DNA from: Fidelibacterota bacterium
GTDB lineage: Bacteria > Fidelibacterota > Marinisomatia > SCGC-AAA003-L08 > D37C17
Assembly: GCA_002718585.1 (NCBI GenBank)
Contig: PBFG01000003.1
Span: 4,192 to 41,923 of the forward strand
Length of the DNA: 37,732 nucleotides
Direction of reading: 5' to 3'
A program made the position numbers and the translations under genes. The notes under the pieces were generated by a model, which did not search any database, was not told the origin of the DNA, and saw only the letters and a list, made by a program, of their open reading frames with translations. Position 1 is the stretch's first letter; every line of letters begins with the position of its first letter. This document shows, piece after piece, positions 17,317 through 27,083 of the stretch.

Positions 17317-18057
17317 TTATTTGGGAATTAATTTGAGACTTCGTTGAATAAATTTTTTATCCTCAAATTCATTATTTAATTTTATTTCATTTAATGTAAG
17401 TAATGTAGATGATTGTTTTTGTACATTTTTTACCATTAGTTCATTCATTACATAATAAGATTCTATTTTTTTAAAATTAAAAATTTTATTTTTTAATAAA
17501 TTATTTTCTTTATCAAAAGAATCTTCTTCATAAACTATAAATATTCCATCTTCAACTTCTTTGATTTTTGTAATATGTTTTGAATATTCACTTTCAATTT
17601 CTTTTGGAGTACTTTCGAGAAAATAAAATCCATTTTCATCAGTTTTGATTATTTTGTAGTTGTAATCTTCAATTATTCTATTTGTTAAATCCTCAAAACT
17701 AAGATCAGAGCCCATAAAAGAATCACTTTTTTGGCTTGCTTTTATTCTTCTAAATCTAGAAAAACCTGGGAGCCACATTGTCATAAAATCATCTTCATCT
17801 TCTTTTTCAATTTTCAAAAAAGATATCCCCTTATCTTTTCTAGGTTTTAAAAACCATATCATTTGCTTTTTACTATCATCTTTAGACATTGAGATTAATT
17901 CAAGGGTTTTCTTTTTTTTATCTTTATTAATTAATACCATAGTATTGATTGATTTTACATCGTTAGGTTTTGGTCTTTCATCTAATAAATTAGCAAGCTC
18001 AATTCCAGTCATTGCAAATAAATTTTTAAATAGAATAAATATTATTAATAATTTCAT
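17317..18057 (-). CDS. LolA-like periplasmic protein (outer-membrane lipoprotein-sorting-protein family)
   Basis: A 246-residue protein with a short signal peptide (about residues 1-15). It matches the family annotated as outer-membrane lipoprotein-sorting protein: an early MVLINKDKKKKTLEL strand, a KQMIWFLKPRKDKGISFL stretch, then MTMWLPGFSRFRRI and MGSDLSFEDL. Relatives are commonly paired with MMPL/RND exporters and are thought to carry a lipid or lipoprotein across the periplasm. It has a strong Shine-Dalgarno (GAGGAG, 4 bases before the ATG), overlapping no gene but only 10 bases from the MMPL stop. Confidence 0.85.
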   Translation of the reverse strand: MKLLIIFILFKNLFAMTGIELANLLDERPKPNDVKSINTMVLINKDKKKKTLELISMSKDDSKKQMIWFLKPRKDKGISFLKIEKEDEDDFMTMWLPGFSRFRRIKASQKSDSFMGSDLSFEDLTNRIIEDYNYKIIKTDENGFYFLESTPKEIESEYSKHITKIKEVEDGIFIVYEEDSFDKENNLLKNKIFNFKKIESYYVMNELMVKNVQKQSSTLLTLNEIKLNNEFEDKKFIQRSLKLIPK

Positions 18058-18067
18058 TTTCTCCTCA

Positions 18068-20374
18068 TTATTTCATTTTAGTTTTAAAAATTTCTAAAGC
18101 AGATGCTAATAATGTTAGTGCTCCAATTGATGTTGATAGCATGGCGAAAACCATTAATCCTCCTACGTGAGCTAGCGGGATTATTGTAGATAGAAGTAAT
18201 GAACCAAAAGCCATGTTTGATGTTGCATCTAAAATTATAGGATATCCAACATTATCAATAGTTTCAGTAGATATATTATTTTTATTATCATCTTTAATTC
18301 GTTTGAATTCTGTAATATAATGAATTGTAAAATCAACGCCTACGCCAAGTATAATAGAGCTTAATATAGCAGTTAAATGAGTTAGCTCAATTCCAAACCA
18401 GCCCATTAGTCCAAAGTTTAAAATTATAGCGCTAAACAAAGGTATGATTGACATTAAACCATATCTCCATGATCTAAAAAATAGTGAAGAAATTGTTAAA
18501 ATTACTAAGAGCGAAAGAATTATACTTGAAATTGATGATTTAATAACAAGCCACATAAAGTCTTCAATAAATATCATCATTCCAGTAATTTCAAATTTCA
18601 AATCATTATTAATTGAAGATATATTTCTATCAATAAAATCATTCATATTTTGAATTAATATTGGCACTTCAACTGTTGAAAAGGTTTTCATTAACCCCGT
18701 AAGGATTCCTTGGTCACCATCATAGTTAACTAATGAACTTAAATCAGATTCTTCATTCATCTCATATAAAAATAATAAATTATTTATCTGTTGAGCTGAA
18801 TCTGGAATAGTATAAAAGTCTTGATTGTCATCCATAATTGTTTTATGAAGCTGTTTAATAACATCATTTATTGAAATTGTTGATGTGACATTTTTTGTTG
18901 TATCTAAATAGTTTTGAATTTTTTGGATATCTTTCAAATTTTTTGGATTTTTCAAACCATCATATCCTGATTCGCTTGTTACTCTCAAAATCACATTAAC
19001 ATTTCCCATTAAATATTTATCGAGAAACTCAGCTGAATCTCTTATTATATTTCCTTCGCGAAACATTTTATTATATTGAACCTCAACATTAATTAGAAAA
19101 ATTCCACCAATAGCAAATAAGGTAATAAAAATACCTGAAAAGAGTACTTTTTTGGGACTTTTTGTTACTAAAGTACCAAATACTTTCATTGTTTTTTCAA
19201 CAAGACTTGGTTTAGATATTGCTTTTGAATTTGGATTCCAATTTAGAAGCATAATTAAAGAAGGCAACATGGTATTTGATAGTAGCCATGCCCACATAAT
19301 TCCAAATGCAATAGTTATTCCATATCCTGTTAATGATACAATGGGAGAAAATAATAGCATTAGGAAAGCTGCAGATGTAGTTATAGATGTCAGAAAAATT
19401 GGTAAAAATAGATTATTCATTGCATTCTCAATAGCTTCTTTTTTATTCTTACATTTTCTAAATTCTTTAAAAAATCTGCTCAAAACGTGAACCCCATCAG
19501 AATTAGCAATTGTTAGCATTACTATTGGCATTGATGTATTCATCATGGTAAAGTAGAATTGTTTAGTTTCGGTAAAATAATAAATCCAGCCCATGAACCC
19601 AAACATAGCACCTAGTGATGTAAAAATAGTGAATAAAATTAATGCGACTGCTTTAATATTTCTAAGATTAACGAAAAGTATAAATCCCATCAAGATAAGA
19701 CCAAAAAATAAAAGGATTTGAACTTCTTTTTGTACCATTTCTGGAACTGCTCCAGTAACGTATGCCTGACCTCCATAAAATAGATCGTAATTTTTTTCAT
19801 ATTTATCAGTGATTCTATGAATTTCTTTTGATAAATCAACATAAACACCCTCAATATTTTCTGGAATGATTATTATATTTGCAAATTCATTTGAATTACT
19901 TACGACTCTAGATTTAATAATTTTATTTTCATTTAAATAATTAATTGCAGAAAATATTTTAGAATCATTAATTGGAGAAGTAATCAAGCTATCTATTACT
20001 ATTGAGCTATCAGCTGGGTCAAGTGAAATTTTGTCAAGTGTGGTTAATGAAATTACTTCATCAACAGTATTTAGCTCACTTAATTGATTTGATAAATCTG
20101 AAATTACATTTAAGTCTTTAATATTGAAGATATTTTTATGCTTATTACCAATCGCAACATACATATATTCTGTAATTCCATAATCGTTCTGTATTTCTTC
20201 AAAAATTTGTTTTGAACCAATATCATCTGGTAATAAGTTTGTCATATCATCATCTTGTGTCACATAAACTGAACCAGATGCGATGAAGAAAGTAAACAAT
20301 AATGATGTAATTAAAACTGATAAGGGATTATTTACAGACCTAGTTATTAATAATTTATTTAAATAGTTTATCAT
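18068..20374 (-). CDS. MMPL/RND-superfamily exporter (HAE3-like)
   Basis: A 768-residue inner-membrane exporter with about twelve helices in two repeats. Each repeat has a helix, a large periplasmic domain and a bundle of five more helices. Marker sequence includes DDMTNLLPDD after helix 1 and, in the second bundle, GVGVDFTIHYITEFKR. The gene heads the run MMPL, LolA-like, MATE on the reverse strand. HAE3 members with a LolA-like partner move hydrophobic cargo such as lipids or hopanoids to the outer membrane; this is a family-based inference. Its start faces the gdh gene across a 145-base divergent spacer. Confidence 0.9.
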   Translation of the reverse strand: MINYLNKLLITRSVNNPLSVLITSLLFTFFIASGSVYVTQDDDMTNLLPDDIGSKQIFEEIQNDYGITEYMYVAIGNKHKNIFNIKDLNVISDLSNQLSELNTVDEVISLTTLDKISLDPADSSIVIDSLITSPINDSKIFSAINYLNENKIIKSRVVSNSNEFANIIIIPENIEGVYVDLSKEIHRITDKYEKNYDLFYGGQAYVTGAVPEMVQKEVQILLFFGLILMGFILFVNLRNIKAVALILFTIFTSLGAMFGFMGWIYYFTETKQFYFTMMNTSMPIVMLTIANSDGVHVLSRFFKEFRKCKNKKEAIENAMNNLFLPIFLTSITTSAAFLMLLFSPIVSLTGYGITIAFGIMWAWLLSNTMLPSLIMLLNWNPNSKAISKPSLVEKTMKVFGTLVTKSPKKVLFSGIFITLFAIGGIFLINVEVQYNKMFREGNIIRDSAEFLDKYLMGNVNVILRVTSESGYDGLKNPKNLKDIQKIQNYLDTTKNVTSTISINDVIKQLHKTIMDDNQDFYTIPDSAQQINNLLFLYEMNEESDLSSLVNYDGDQGILTGLMKTFSTVEVPILIQNMNDFIDRNISSINNDLKFEITGMMIFIEDFMWLVIKSSISSIILSLLVILTISSLFFRSWRYGLMSIIPLFSAIILNFGLMGWFGIELTHLTAILSSIILGVGVDFTIHYITEFKRIKDDNKNNISTETIDNVGYPIILDATSNMAFGSLLLSTIIPLAHVGGLMVFAMLSTSIGALTLLASALEIFKTKMK

Positions 20375-20519
20375 TTATAAATGAAATATTAGTAAAAATA
20401 CATAATAAAATTAAGATTTAAGATTACACTAAACAAAGAACATTAATGCTATACTTTGTAACAAACATTTTAGTAAATTTAAAAGTATGTAAAATAATTA
20501 TATTGAAAGGATTTAATAA

Positions 20520-21857
<1,338 letters not shown>

Positions 21858-21860
21858 TTT

Positions 21861-23285
21861 TTGAAATATTTATGTCAATCATTTATATTAATTTTAATTT
21901 CATCAATTTTTCCTAAAGGAATAAACACTCATATCTTTGATGATAGTATTCTAAGGTCTAGACCTTCCTTGGATACCTTTATGGTGTCACAAAGTGGAAA
22001 GTTTTATGTACATTATGATTTATCAGGCCTTGATTCACCAATTTTAGATGATGATAACTTAAATGGTTTACCAGATTACATTGAAGAGGTAGGCATTGCT
22101 GCTGATTACGTTGATAGTATTATTGTTGATATAATGAATTTTTTACCAGTTAATCCAGATGATGATGGTGTTTATGATATTTATGTTGAAGATTTAGGAG
22201 TAGGTTATTACGGAGTAAATAATTTAGACTTTAATTCTTTAGGTGAGCATACAGGTAGCTCTTATATTAAAATTGATAATAAATATGAAGAAAGTGATTA
22301 TTATACAAGTGGTTTAGATGCAATGAAAGTTACTGTAGCTCATGAGTATTTTCATGCAATTCAGAGGTCATATCAACTTCAATTTACTACAGAATCATTA
22401 TTTTTCTTTGAAATGTCATCAACTTGGATTGAGGACATAATTTATCCTAACGTAAACGATTATATTGATTCAGGATGGTTATCTACTTTTTATACTGACC
22501 CAGATAAAGATATAAGAGACACCGATGGATATAGTATTGCGTTATACGCACATTTTTTATCTTCCATTATTGATCAAGATAATAATTATGAAAATTCAAT
22601 TATAAAAAAAGTTTGGGAAGATTTTAGTATTACAAATAATGCATTTTTATCATTGAATAATATTTTATCTAGCCCGGATTATTCAACGACATTTATTGAA
22701 ACATGGTTAGTATTTTTAACGAGAAATTTTTTCAATGGTAAGTATGATGATATGGAAAATGACTTTTATTACTACGAAGATCAAATTTATGCTATGCCCA
22801 TCATCATAAATAATTCTCAAAATTTAGATGATTCAATTTCAGATATTATTTTTTTAAATAATGAATCTATTTCTTTGAGTACATTTGAACCATTCTCAAA
22901 TTTTTTTATTAATATATCGGATTTAAATGAGAATTTTGTTCAAAGTATTATATTAGAGAATAATCAAGGATATCCATCATTATTTAGTTATTCTATTGAA
23001 AGCTCAGACTATTATCATATAGGTGATGATATAAGCAAAATTTATTTAAATATAGGAAGTGAAACAGAAGATGAATTTGAATTATTTTTAGATGTTCTTA
23101 AATATGATTATGGTGATATAAATCAAAATAATTTTATTAATGTTGTAGATATTATTTGTATAGTAAATTATATTTTTAATGATTTAGTTCTAAATGATTT
23201 TCAAATTATTTTGTCTGATTTAAATATTGATAATAATATAGATATTTTAGATGTGATTGAAATTGTAAATATAATTACAGAATAA
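21861..23285 (+). CDS. Secreted zinc metalloprotease (MXAN_6640-like) with C-terminal dockerin-like domain
   Basis: A 474-residue exported protein beginning with TTG three bases after gdhA. The nearby ATG at 21871 is out of frame, and an AGGAG lies about 11 bases upstream. Residues 1-20 form a signal peptide. A DDNLNGLPDYIEE calcium-like loop precedes the catalytic domain. The zinc motif is H161-E-Y-F-H165; a third ligand is probably E184 or E191 in FFFEMSSTWIED, as in the MXAN_6640 family. The last 60 residues have two dockerin-type repeats (GDINQNNFINVVDIICIVNY and SDLNIDNNIDILDVIEIVN). It probably degrades extracellular protein. No cohesin or sorting gene is in the window. Confidence 0.85.
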   Translation: MKYLCQSFILILISSIFPKGINTHIFDDSILRSRPSLDTFMVSQSGKFYVHYDLSGLDSPILDDDNLNGLPDYIEEVGIAADYVDSIIVDIMNFLPVNPDDDGVYDIYVEDLGVGYYGVNNLDFNSLGEHTGSSYIKIDNKYEESDYYTSGLDAMKVTVAHEYFHAIQRSYQLQFTTESLFFFEMSSTWIEDIIYPNVNDYIDSGWLSTFYTDPDKDIRDTDGYSIALYAHFLSSIIDQDNNYENSIIKKVWEDFSITNNAFLSLNNILSSPDYSTTFIETWLVFLTRNFFNGKYDDMENDFYYYEDQIYAMPIIINNSQNLDDSISDIIFLNNESISLSTFEPFSNFFINISDLNENFVQSIILENNQGYPSLFSYSIESSDYYHIGDDISKIYLNIGSETEDEFELFLDVLKYDYGDINQNNFINVVDIICIVNYIFNDLVLNDFQIILSDLNIDNNIDILDVIEIVNIITE

Positions 23286-23307
23286 GTTTTAATTTTTTAA
23301 GTATTTT

Positions 23308-26274
23308 TTATATTCCAGATGCTTCATCTTCATTCATTGTTTCACTTAATTTCTTATGCATAAATATCAATCCATTACCTTTTGTACCATCTACTTGAAT
23401 TATTAAGGGTTCATTTAAACTTACAATATTTACATATTTTGATTTTTTAATATGATTTTGTTTACTTAGCCAATTCCAATCAATATTTTTTTTATAATCT
23501 CGATAGCCTAAAGTAAAATAACTGATCATTAAGCTGGTTAAATTTTGGAAAAAGTGACTTCCAAAAGAAGGGTCTGGGTTTAATTTATCAATTCCAATTT
23601 CAATAATTGATTTTGCATTAGTTATTTGCTCCCAATTTACAGGAATACCTAGCCAAGGATCAGAACTACCCCATCTACCAGGTCCAATTAACAAATAAGG
23701 ATTTTCTGAGCCCAGAATATTATTATACTCGCCAATGACTTTAGCAATTTCTTGAGTTTTATCAATTTTAAAATTATCTAAATTAATATACATAATATTT
23801 TTTATATCTGAATAAGTACCGTTACCTAGAACTTGATTACTTGAACAAAAAATTTTAGATTTATTTTTATCAATGGCTTTTAAATTATTTTCAAAATTAC
23901 TAATTGGCATTGGTTTAATTTGCAATAAACAAAATTCGTCTTCTTTTTTTTCATTTATATTTACAGCAAATTCAATTTCAAATGGACAACCAATTAAATT
24001 TTCACCTTGTTGAATAAACGTATTGAGTAGTTCATTAAGGGGAAATGAATTATATTTAATAATTGATGAAAAAGTTAGAACTCTAACACCTTCATAACTG
24101 AGAGATTCTCTAATAATATTATCTTGATTACTTATTACGCTAGCTGAAACCTTGAGCTCTCCATGAGATTCTGCAAGACTGAGATTATATTTATGTAAGT
24201 TTTTTGATTCCCCTTTTTTTATTACATCAATATTTTTATTTAAATTTAAAGCAAAGAACTTATTTTGAGAATTATTGATAGTAGATTTTGTAGAGTAGTA
24301 TTGGGGTATTATATCAGGGAATTTCGGAGAATACCTTAATGACTTTTCTCCATCTGCAATTGTTTTTCCTAATCCTAAAGCTAAAAATGCAATTCCTTCT
24401 TCTCTTTTCATATGTGATACGGGATAATAATTATAACTTTGGCATACACCACTGAATGTTGGATAGAAAATTTCATCATGTTTTTTGCCAATTAATTCCA
24501 TAATTATTACTGCCATTTTTTCTTCTTCATACCTTTTAGAAACAGAATCCATTAAAGATTTGGGTTCTTTATAGAAAGTTGACGCATAAACTCTTTTAAT
24601 TGCTTCACATAATTGATTATATCTTTTGTCTAAACTTCTATCTGAATTTGGAATCATCAAAGTACTATACATACCTGCTAAAGGTTTATATTGTGAATCT
24701 TCCAATAATCCTGAAGATCTAATGGCTAAAGGATATTTAACTTTTTTCAAAAGAAGTTTTAATTTTTTTGAAAGTTCTTTTGGTAATTTCGATTTGATGA
24801 ATTCTTTTTCAATTATTTCATTATCTATATCTGATAGTGCTTTATCCCATAAATTGTTTTTATCCATGAATTCATCAAATTCTGATGTACTAATAACAAC
24901 TATATTAGGAATTCGAACATTAACATTCGGAAATTGATTTTTAAAATCATAATTTCTTAAAATAGAATTCGCAAAAGCTAGGCCTCTTGCTTTACCTCCC
25001 AATGAACCTGAGCCAATCCTAATAAATGAGTGAGTATATTCAAAATTATCAAAGGAATGGTCAACAATTATGGGATCTTTTTTTTCATCTATTGATTCAT
25101 TTAGTAATTTTAAATGGTAAATTCTTCTATCCTCTATGTTTTTGAAATCATCTAAATCTATAGCTCTAAATTTTGATGCAACATTAAATTCACCTCTAGC
25201 AGCAAGCCAATTGGATAAGTGATTATTTGAAACATGGTATGACAATGATTCTTTAGGGATGTTTCTAATATTATTTTTTAATTCTTTAATATTTTTAGCT
25301 AATCCTATAACATTGCCATTTTTTGTTCTAAATTTAAATTCTCCAAAACCAAAATTATCAATGACAAGTTTTTTTAAATTTTGAAAAAAGGCATTAGAAT
25401 TTTTATTTAAGTATTTTGCAGATAGCTCTTTTAGATCGTCATTTGAAATATTTTCGTTTGTCTGAAAAATAAATGGAATTGACTTATCAAATTTTCTAAC
25501 CTCTTTTATTAGATTTTTACCGGCAAATTTTTCTTTTTTATTATTTATAGGAAATCTCATATCAGAAATTACACCGAGCAAGTTAAGATGATATTTTTTT
25601 ATAAATTTAATTGCTTCTTCGTAATTAGTACATAAAATTATTTTAGGTCTTGCTCTCATATGTAAAAGTTTTTGGGTATCATTTAAACTTTGATTTATTA
25701 ATTCTTTAGTATGATATATAATCTCCCTGTACAGAAAAGGCAACAAGCTTGAATAGTGCTGCGGCGTATCTTCAACAACTAGAATAGACCGTACATCAGC
25801 TTTTCTTGTATCCCTGCTGATATTCTTTTTATCTTCGATTAATTTGATTAAGGCTGGGAAAACATTTGAGTCACCAAACCAAATAAAAACTTGATCAAAC
25901 ATATTTAATTTTTCACGAGGAATTCTTTTAATTTCAGATTCGTCAAATGCTAATAGAATAATTGGTTTTTTAGGGAATTGACTTTTAATTTTACTTCCTA
26001 GATATATTGAATTTATATCTACAATTCTCATCATTATTATAACCAAATCAAACTTACGTTTTGATAACATCTCTAAAGCTTGTTTTCCTGAAGAAACATT
26101 CCAAACTCTAGGAGCATAGCTCAAATTCATTCCAATATATTCTGTTAAAATTTGTTCAGTAAGTTTACCATCTTGTTCAAGAATGTATGCATCGTAAGGG
26201 CTAGAAATTAATAGAATTTCGTGAACCCTGTGAAGCATTAGATCTTGATAATTTATATTTTTTTCATTTACCAT
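23308..26274 (-). CDS. REC-REC-PPDK_N protein: receiver domains fused to PEP synthase-like ATP-grasp domain
   Basis: A 988-residue cytoplasmic protein. Residues 18-150 form a receiver-like fold that has lost its acidic pocket (SS in place of the acidic pair, M81 at the usual phospho-Asp place). Residues 162-305 form a second receiver that looks intact: E168-D169, D238 in VISDMRFP, T272, K291. Residues 420-790 are the PEP synthase/PPDK ATP-binding domain (SLGGKARGLAF, AIRSSGLLED, AGMYST, FEIEFAVN, LLQIKPM). The phospho-His swivelling domain and the PEP-binding barrel of PpsA/PpdK are absent. They are replaced by a region near 850-950 with LIGPGRWGSSDPWLG and PSFGSHFFQNL. Its first 11 bases overlap the upstream phosphatase gene. 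Function unknown; a phosphotransfer or signalling role is inference. Confidence 0.82.
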   Translation of the reverse strand: MVNEKNINYQDLMLHRVHEILLISSPYDAYILEQDGKLTEQILTEYIGMNLSYAPRVWNVSSGKQALEMLSKRKFDLVIIMMRIVDINSIYLGSKIKSQFPKKPIILLAFDESEIKRIPREKLNMFDQVFIWFGDSNVFPALIKLIEDKKNISRDTRKADVRSILVVEDTPQHYSSLLPFLYREIIYHTKELINQSLNDTQKLLHMRARPKIILCTNYEEAIKFIKKYHLNLLGVISDMRFPINNKKEKFAGKNLIKEVRKFDKSIPFIFQTNENISNDDLKELSAKYLNKNSNAFFQNLKKLVIDNFGFGEFKFRTKNGNVIGLAKNIKELKNNIRNIPKESLSYHVSNNHLSNWLAARGEFNVASKFRAIDLDDFKNIEDRRIYHLKLLNESIDEKKDPIIVDHSFDNFEYTHSFIRIGSGSLGGKARGLAFANSILRNYDFKNQFPNVNVRIPNIVVISTSEFDEFMDKNNLWDKALSDIDNEIIEKEFIKSKLPKELSKKLKLLLKKVKYPLAIRSSGLLEDSQYKPLAGMYSTLMIPNSDRSLDKRYNQLCEAIKRVYASTFYKEPKSLMDSVSKRYEEEKMAVIIMELIGKKHDEIFYPTFSGVCQSYNYYPVSHMKREEGIAFLALGLGKTIADGEKSLRYSPKFPDIIPQYYSTKSTINNSQNKFFALNLNKNIDVIKKGESKNLHKYNLSLAESHGELKVSASVISNQDNIIRESLSYEGVRVLTFSSIIKYNSFPLNELLNTFIQQGENLIGCPFEIEFAVNINEKKEDEFCLLQIKPMPISNFENNLKAIDKNKSKIFCSSNQVLGNGTYSDIKNIMYINLDNFKIDKTQEIAKVIGEYNNILGSENPYLLIGPGRWGSSDPWLGIPVNWEQITNAKSIIEIGIDKLNPDPSFGSHFFQNLTSLMISYFTLGYRDYKKNIDWNWLSKQNHIKKSKYVNIVSLNEPLIIQVDGTKGNGLIFMHKKLSETMNEDEASGI

Positions 26275-26956
26275 AATAATCTTCTAAAAATATTAAACTA
26301 TCGGTTAAACTATTTGAAATGAAATCTGCATTTTTGTTTAATCTTTTACGATTAATATTTTCCACATGTTGGATAAATAGTGAAGCTTCGCCATATTTTT
26401 TTAATTCATAATCTGTATATCCATCACCTATTATAATTTTTTCACCTTCAATTTGCTGAGCAACTTTTATTTTTCCTAAATCTTTTGATAATGGATTATC
26501 TTTATTAATTGAATAAATTTCTTTTTTTTCATTAAATAAAAAATTATTAGCAAAAATATTTTTTTTTGAAAAATTATATTTTGATAAAACTGGTTCTATA
26601 ATATCAGTAAAACCTCCAGAAATAATATAACAGTTTTCGCAATTTTTTTCAAAAAACCTCTTATTTTCGTAAAAACTTAAGGATATTTCTTTTTTTATTT
26701 TTTCTACAGATTTATTAATATGGTTTTTATTTGCTTTGATTAATTTTATTCTTTTTGATAACGCATCACCAAATGATATTTCCCCATTCATTGCTAAATC
26801 TGTTAATTTTTTTATTTTTGATATAACTTTATTTTTATTTTTATTTTGTGCTAAAGATATATCTGATATAATTTCTAGAGACTCAGATTTTATGAATGTG
26901 CTATCAAAATCTATAAGAAGTTTTATGTTATATTTTTTTAAATCTAAGTTTTCCAT
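26264..26956 (-). CDS. HAD-family phosphatase (phosphoserine phosphatase-like)
   Basis: A 230-residue cytoplasmic HAD hydrolase. Motif I is D16-F-D18-S-T20, motif II S113 (IISGGFTDII), motif III K162 (LGKIKVAQQI) and motif IV GDGYTD (D178, D182). An all-helical cap lies between motifs I and II, as in SerB. The TGA stop lies inside the start of the REC-REC-PPDK_N gene (11-base overlap), so the two are translationally coupled. Substrate could be phosphoserine or a phosphorylated partner product; the coupling makes a link to the downstream protein more likely than to serine synthesis, but this is inference. Confidence 0.87.
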   Translation of the reverse strand: MENLDLKKYNIKLLIDFDSTFIKSESLEIISDISLAQNKNKNKVISKIKKLTDLAMNGEISFGDALSKRIKLIKANKNHINKSVEKIKKEISLSFYENKRFFEKNCENCYIISGGFTDIIEPVLSKYNFSKKNIFANNFLFNEKKEIYSINKDNPLSKDLGKIKVAQQIEGEKIIIGDGYTDYELKKYGEASLFIQHVENINRKRLNKNADFISNSLTDSLIFLEDYYGK

Positions 26957-27011
26957 TTATTATAATATAATAATTAAAACATTTTAATGTTTTGGTAAAA
27001 TTCTTGTTACA

Positions 27012-27037
27012 TTTTGTTATTATCAATATTTTGTTAT
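27012..27037 (+). promoter_or_regulatory. Direct repeat TTTTGTTAT in upstream region of the C25 gene
   Basis: TTTTGTTAT occurs at 27012-27020 and 27029-27037, a 17-base period, with a further TTGTTA at 27004. TATAAA at 27035-27040 could be a -10 box, with TTGTTA at 27014 as -35 (15-base spacer, short). It may be a promoter or a two-site operator; support is weak. Confidence 0.3.
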
Positions 27038-27083
27038 AAAAGTTTATTAAAATTAAATTGATTGCGATAAATAGGAGCATTCG

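Noticed and set aside
19152-19490. Open frame of 112 codons on the + strand within the MMPL gene
   Set aside because: It lies antisense to a well-supported exporter, and its protein has no family features; it is a shadow frame.
20400-20519. Possible promoter boxes upstream of gdhA (TATACT at 20450; TTGTAA at 20456)
   Set aside because: No pair of boxes has acceptable spacing and quality in this AT-rich spacer.
24626-24937. Open frame on the + strand inside the REC-REC-PPDK_N gene
   Set aside because: Antisense to the conserved ATP-grasp core, with no Shine-Dalgarno; chance frame.
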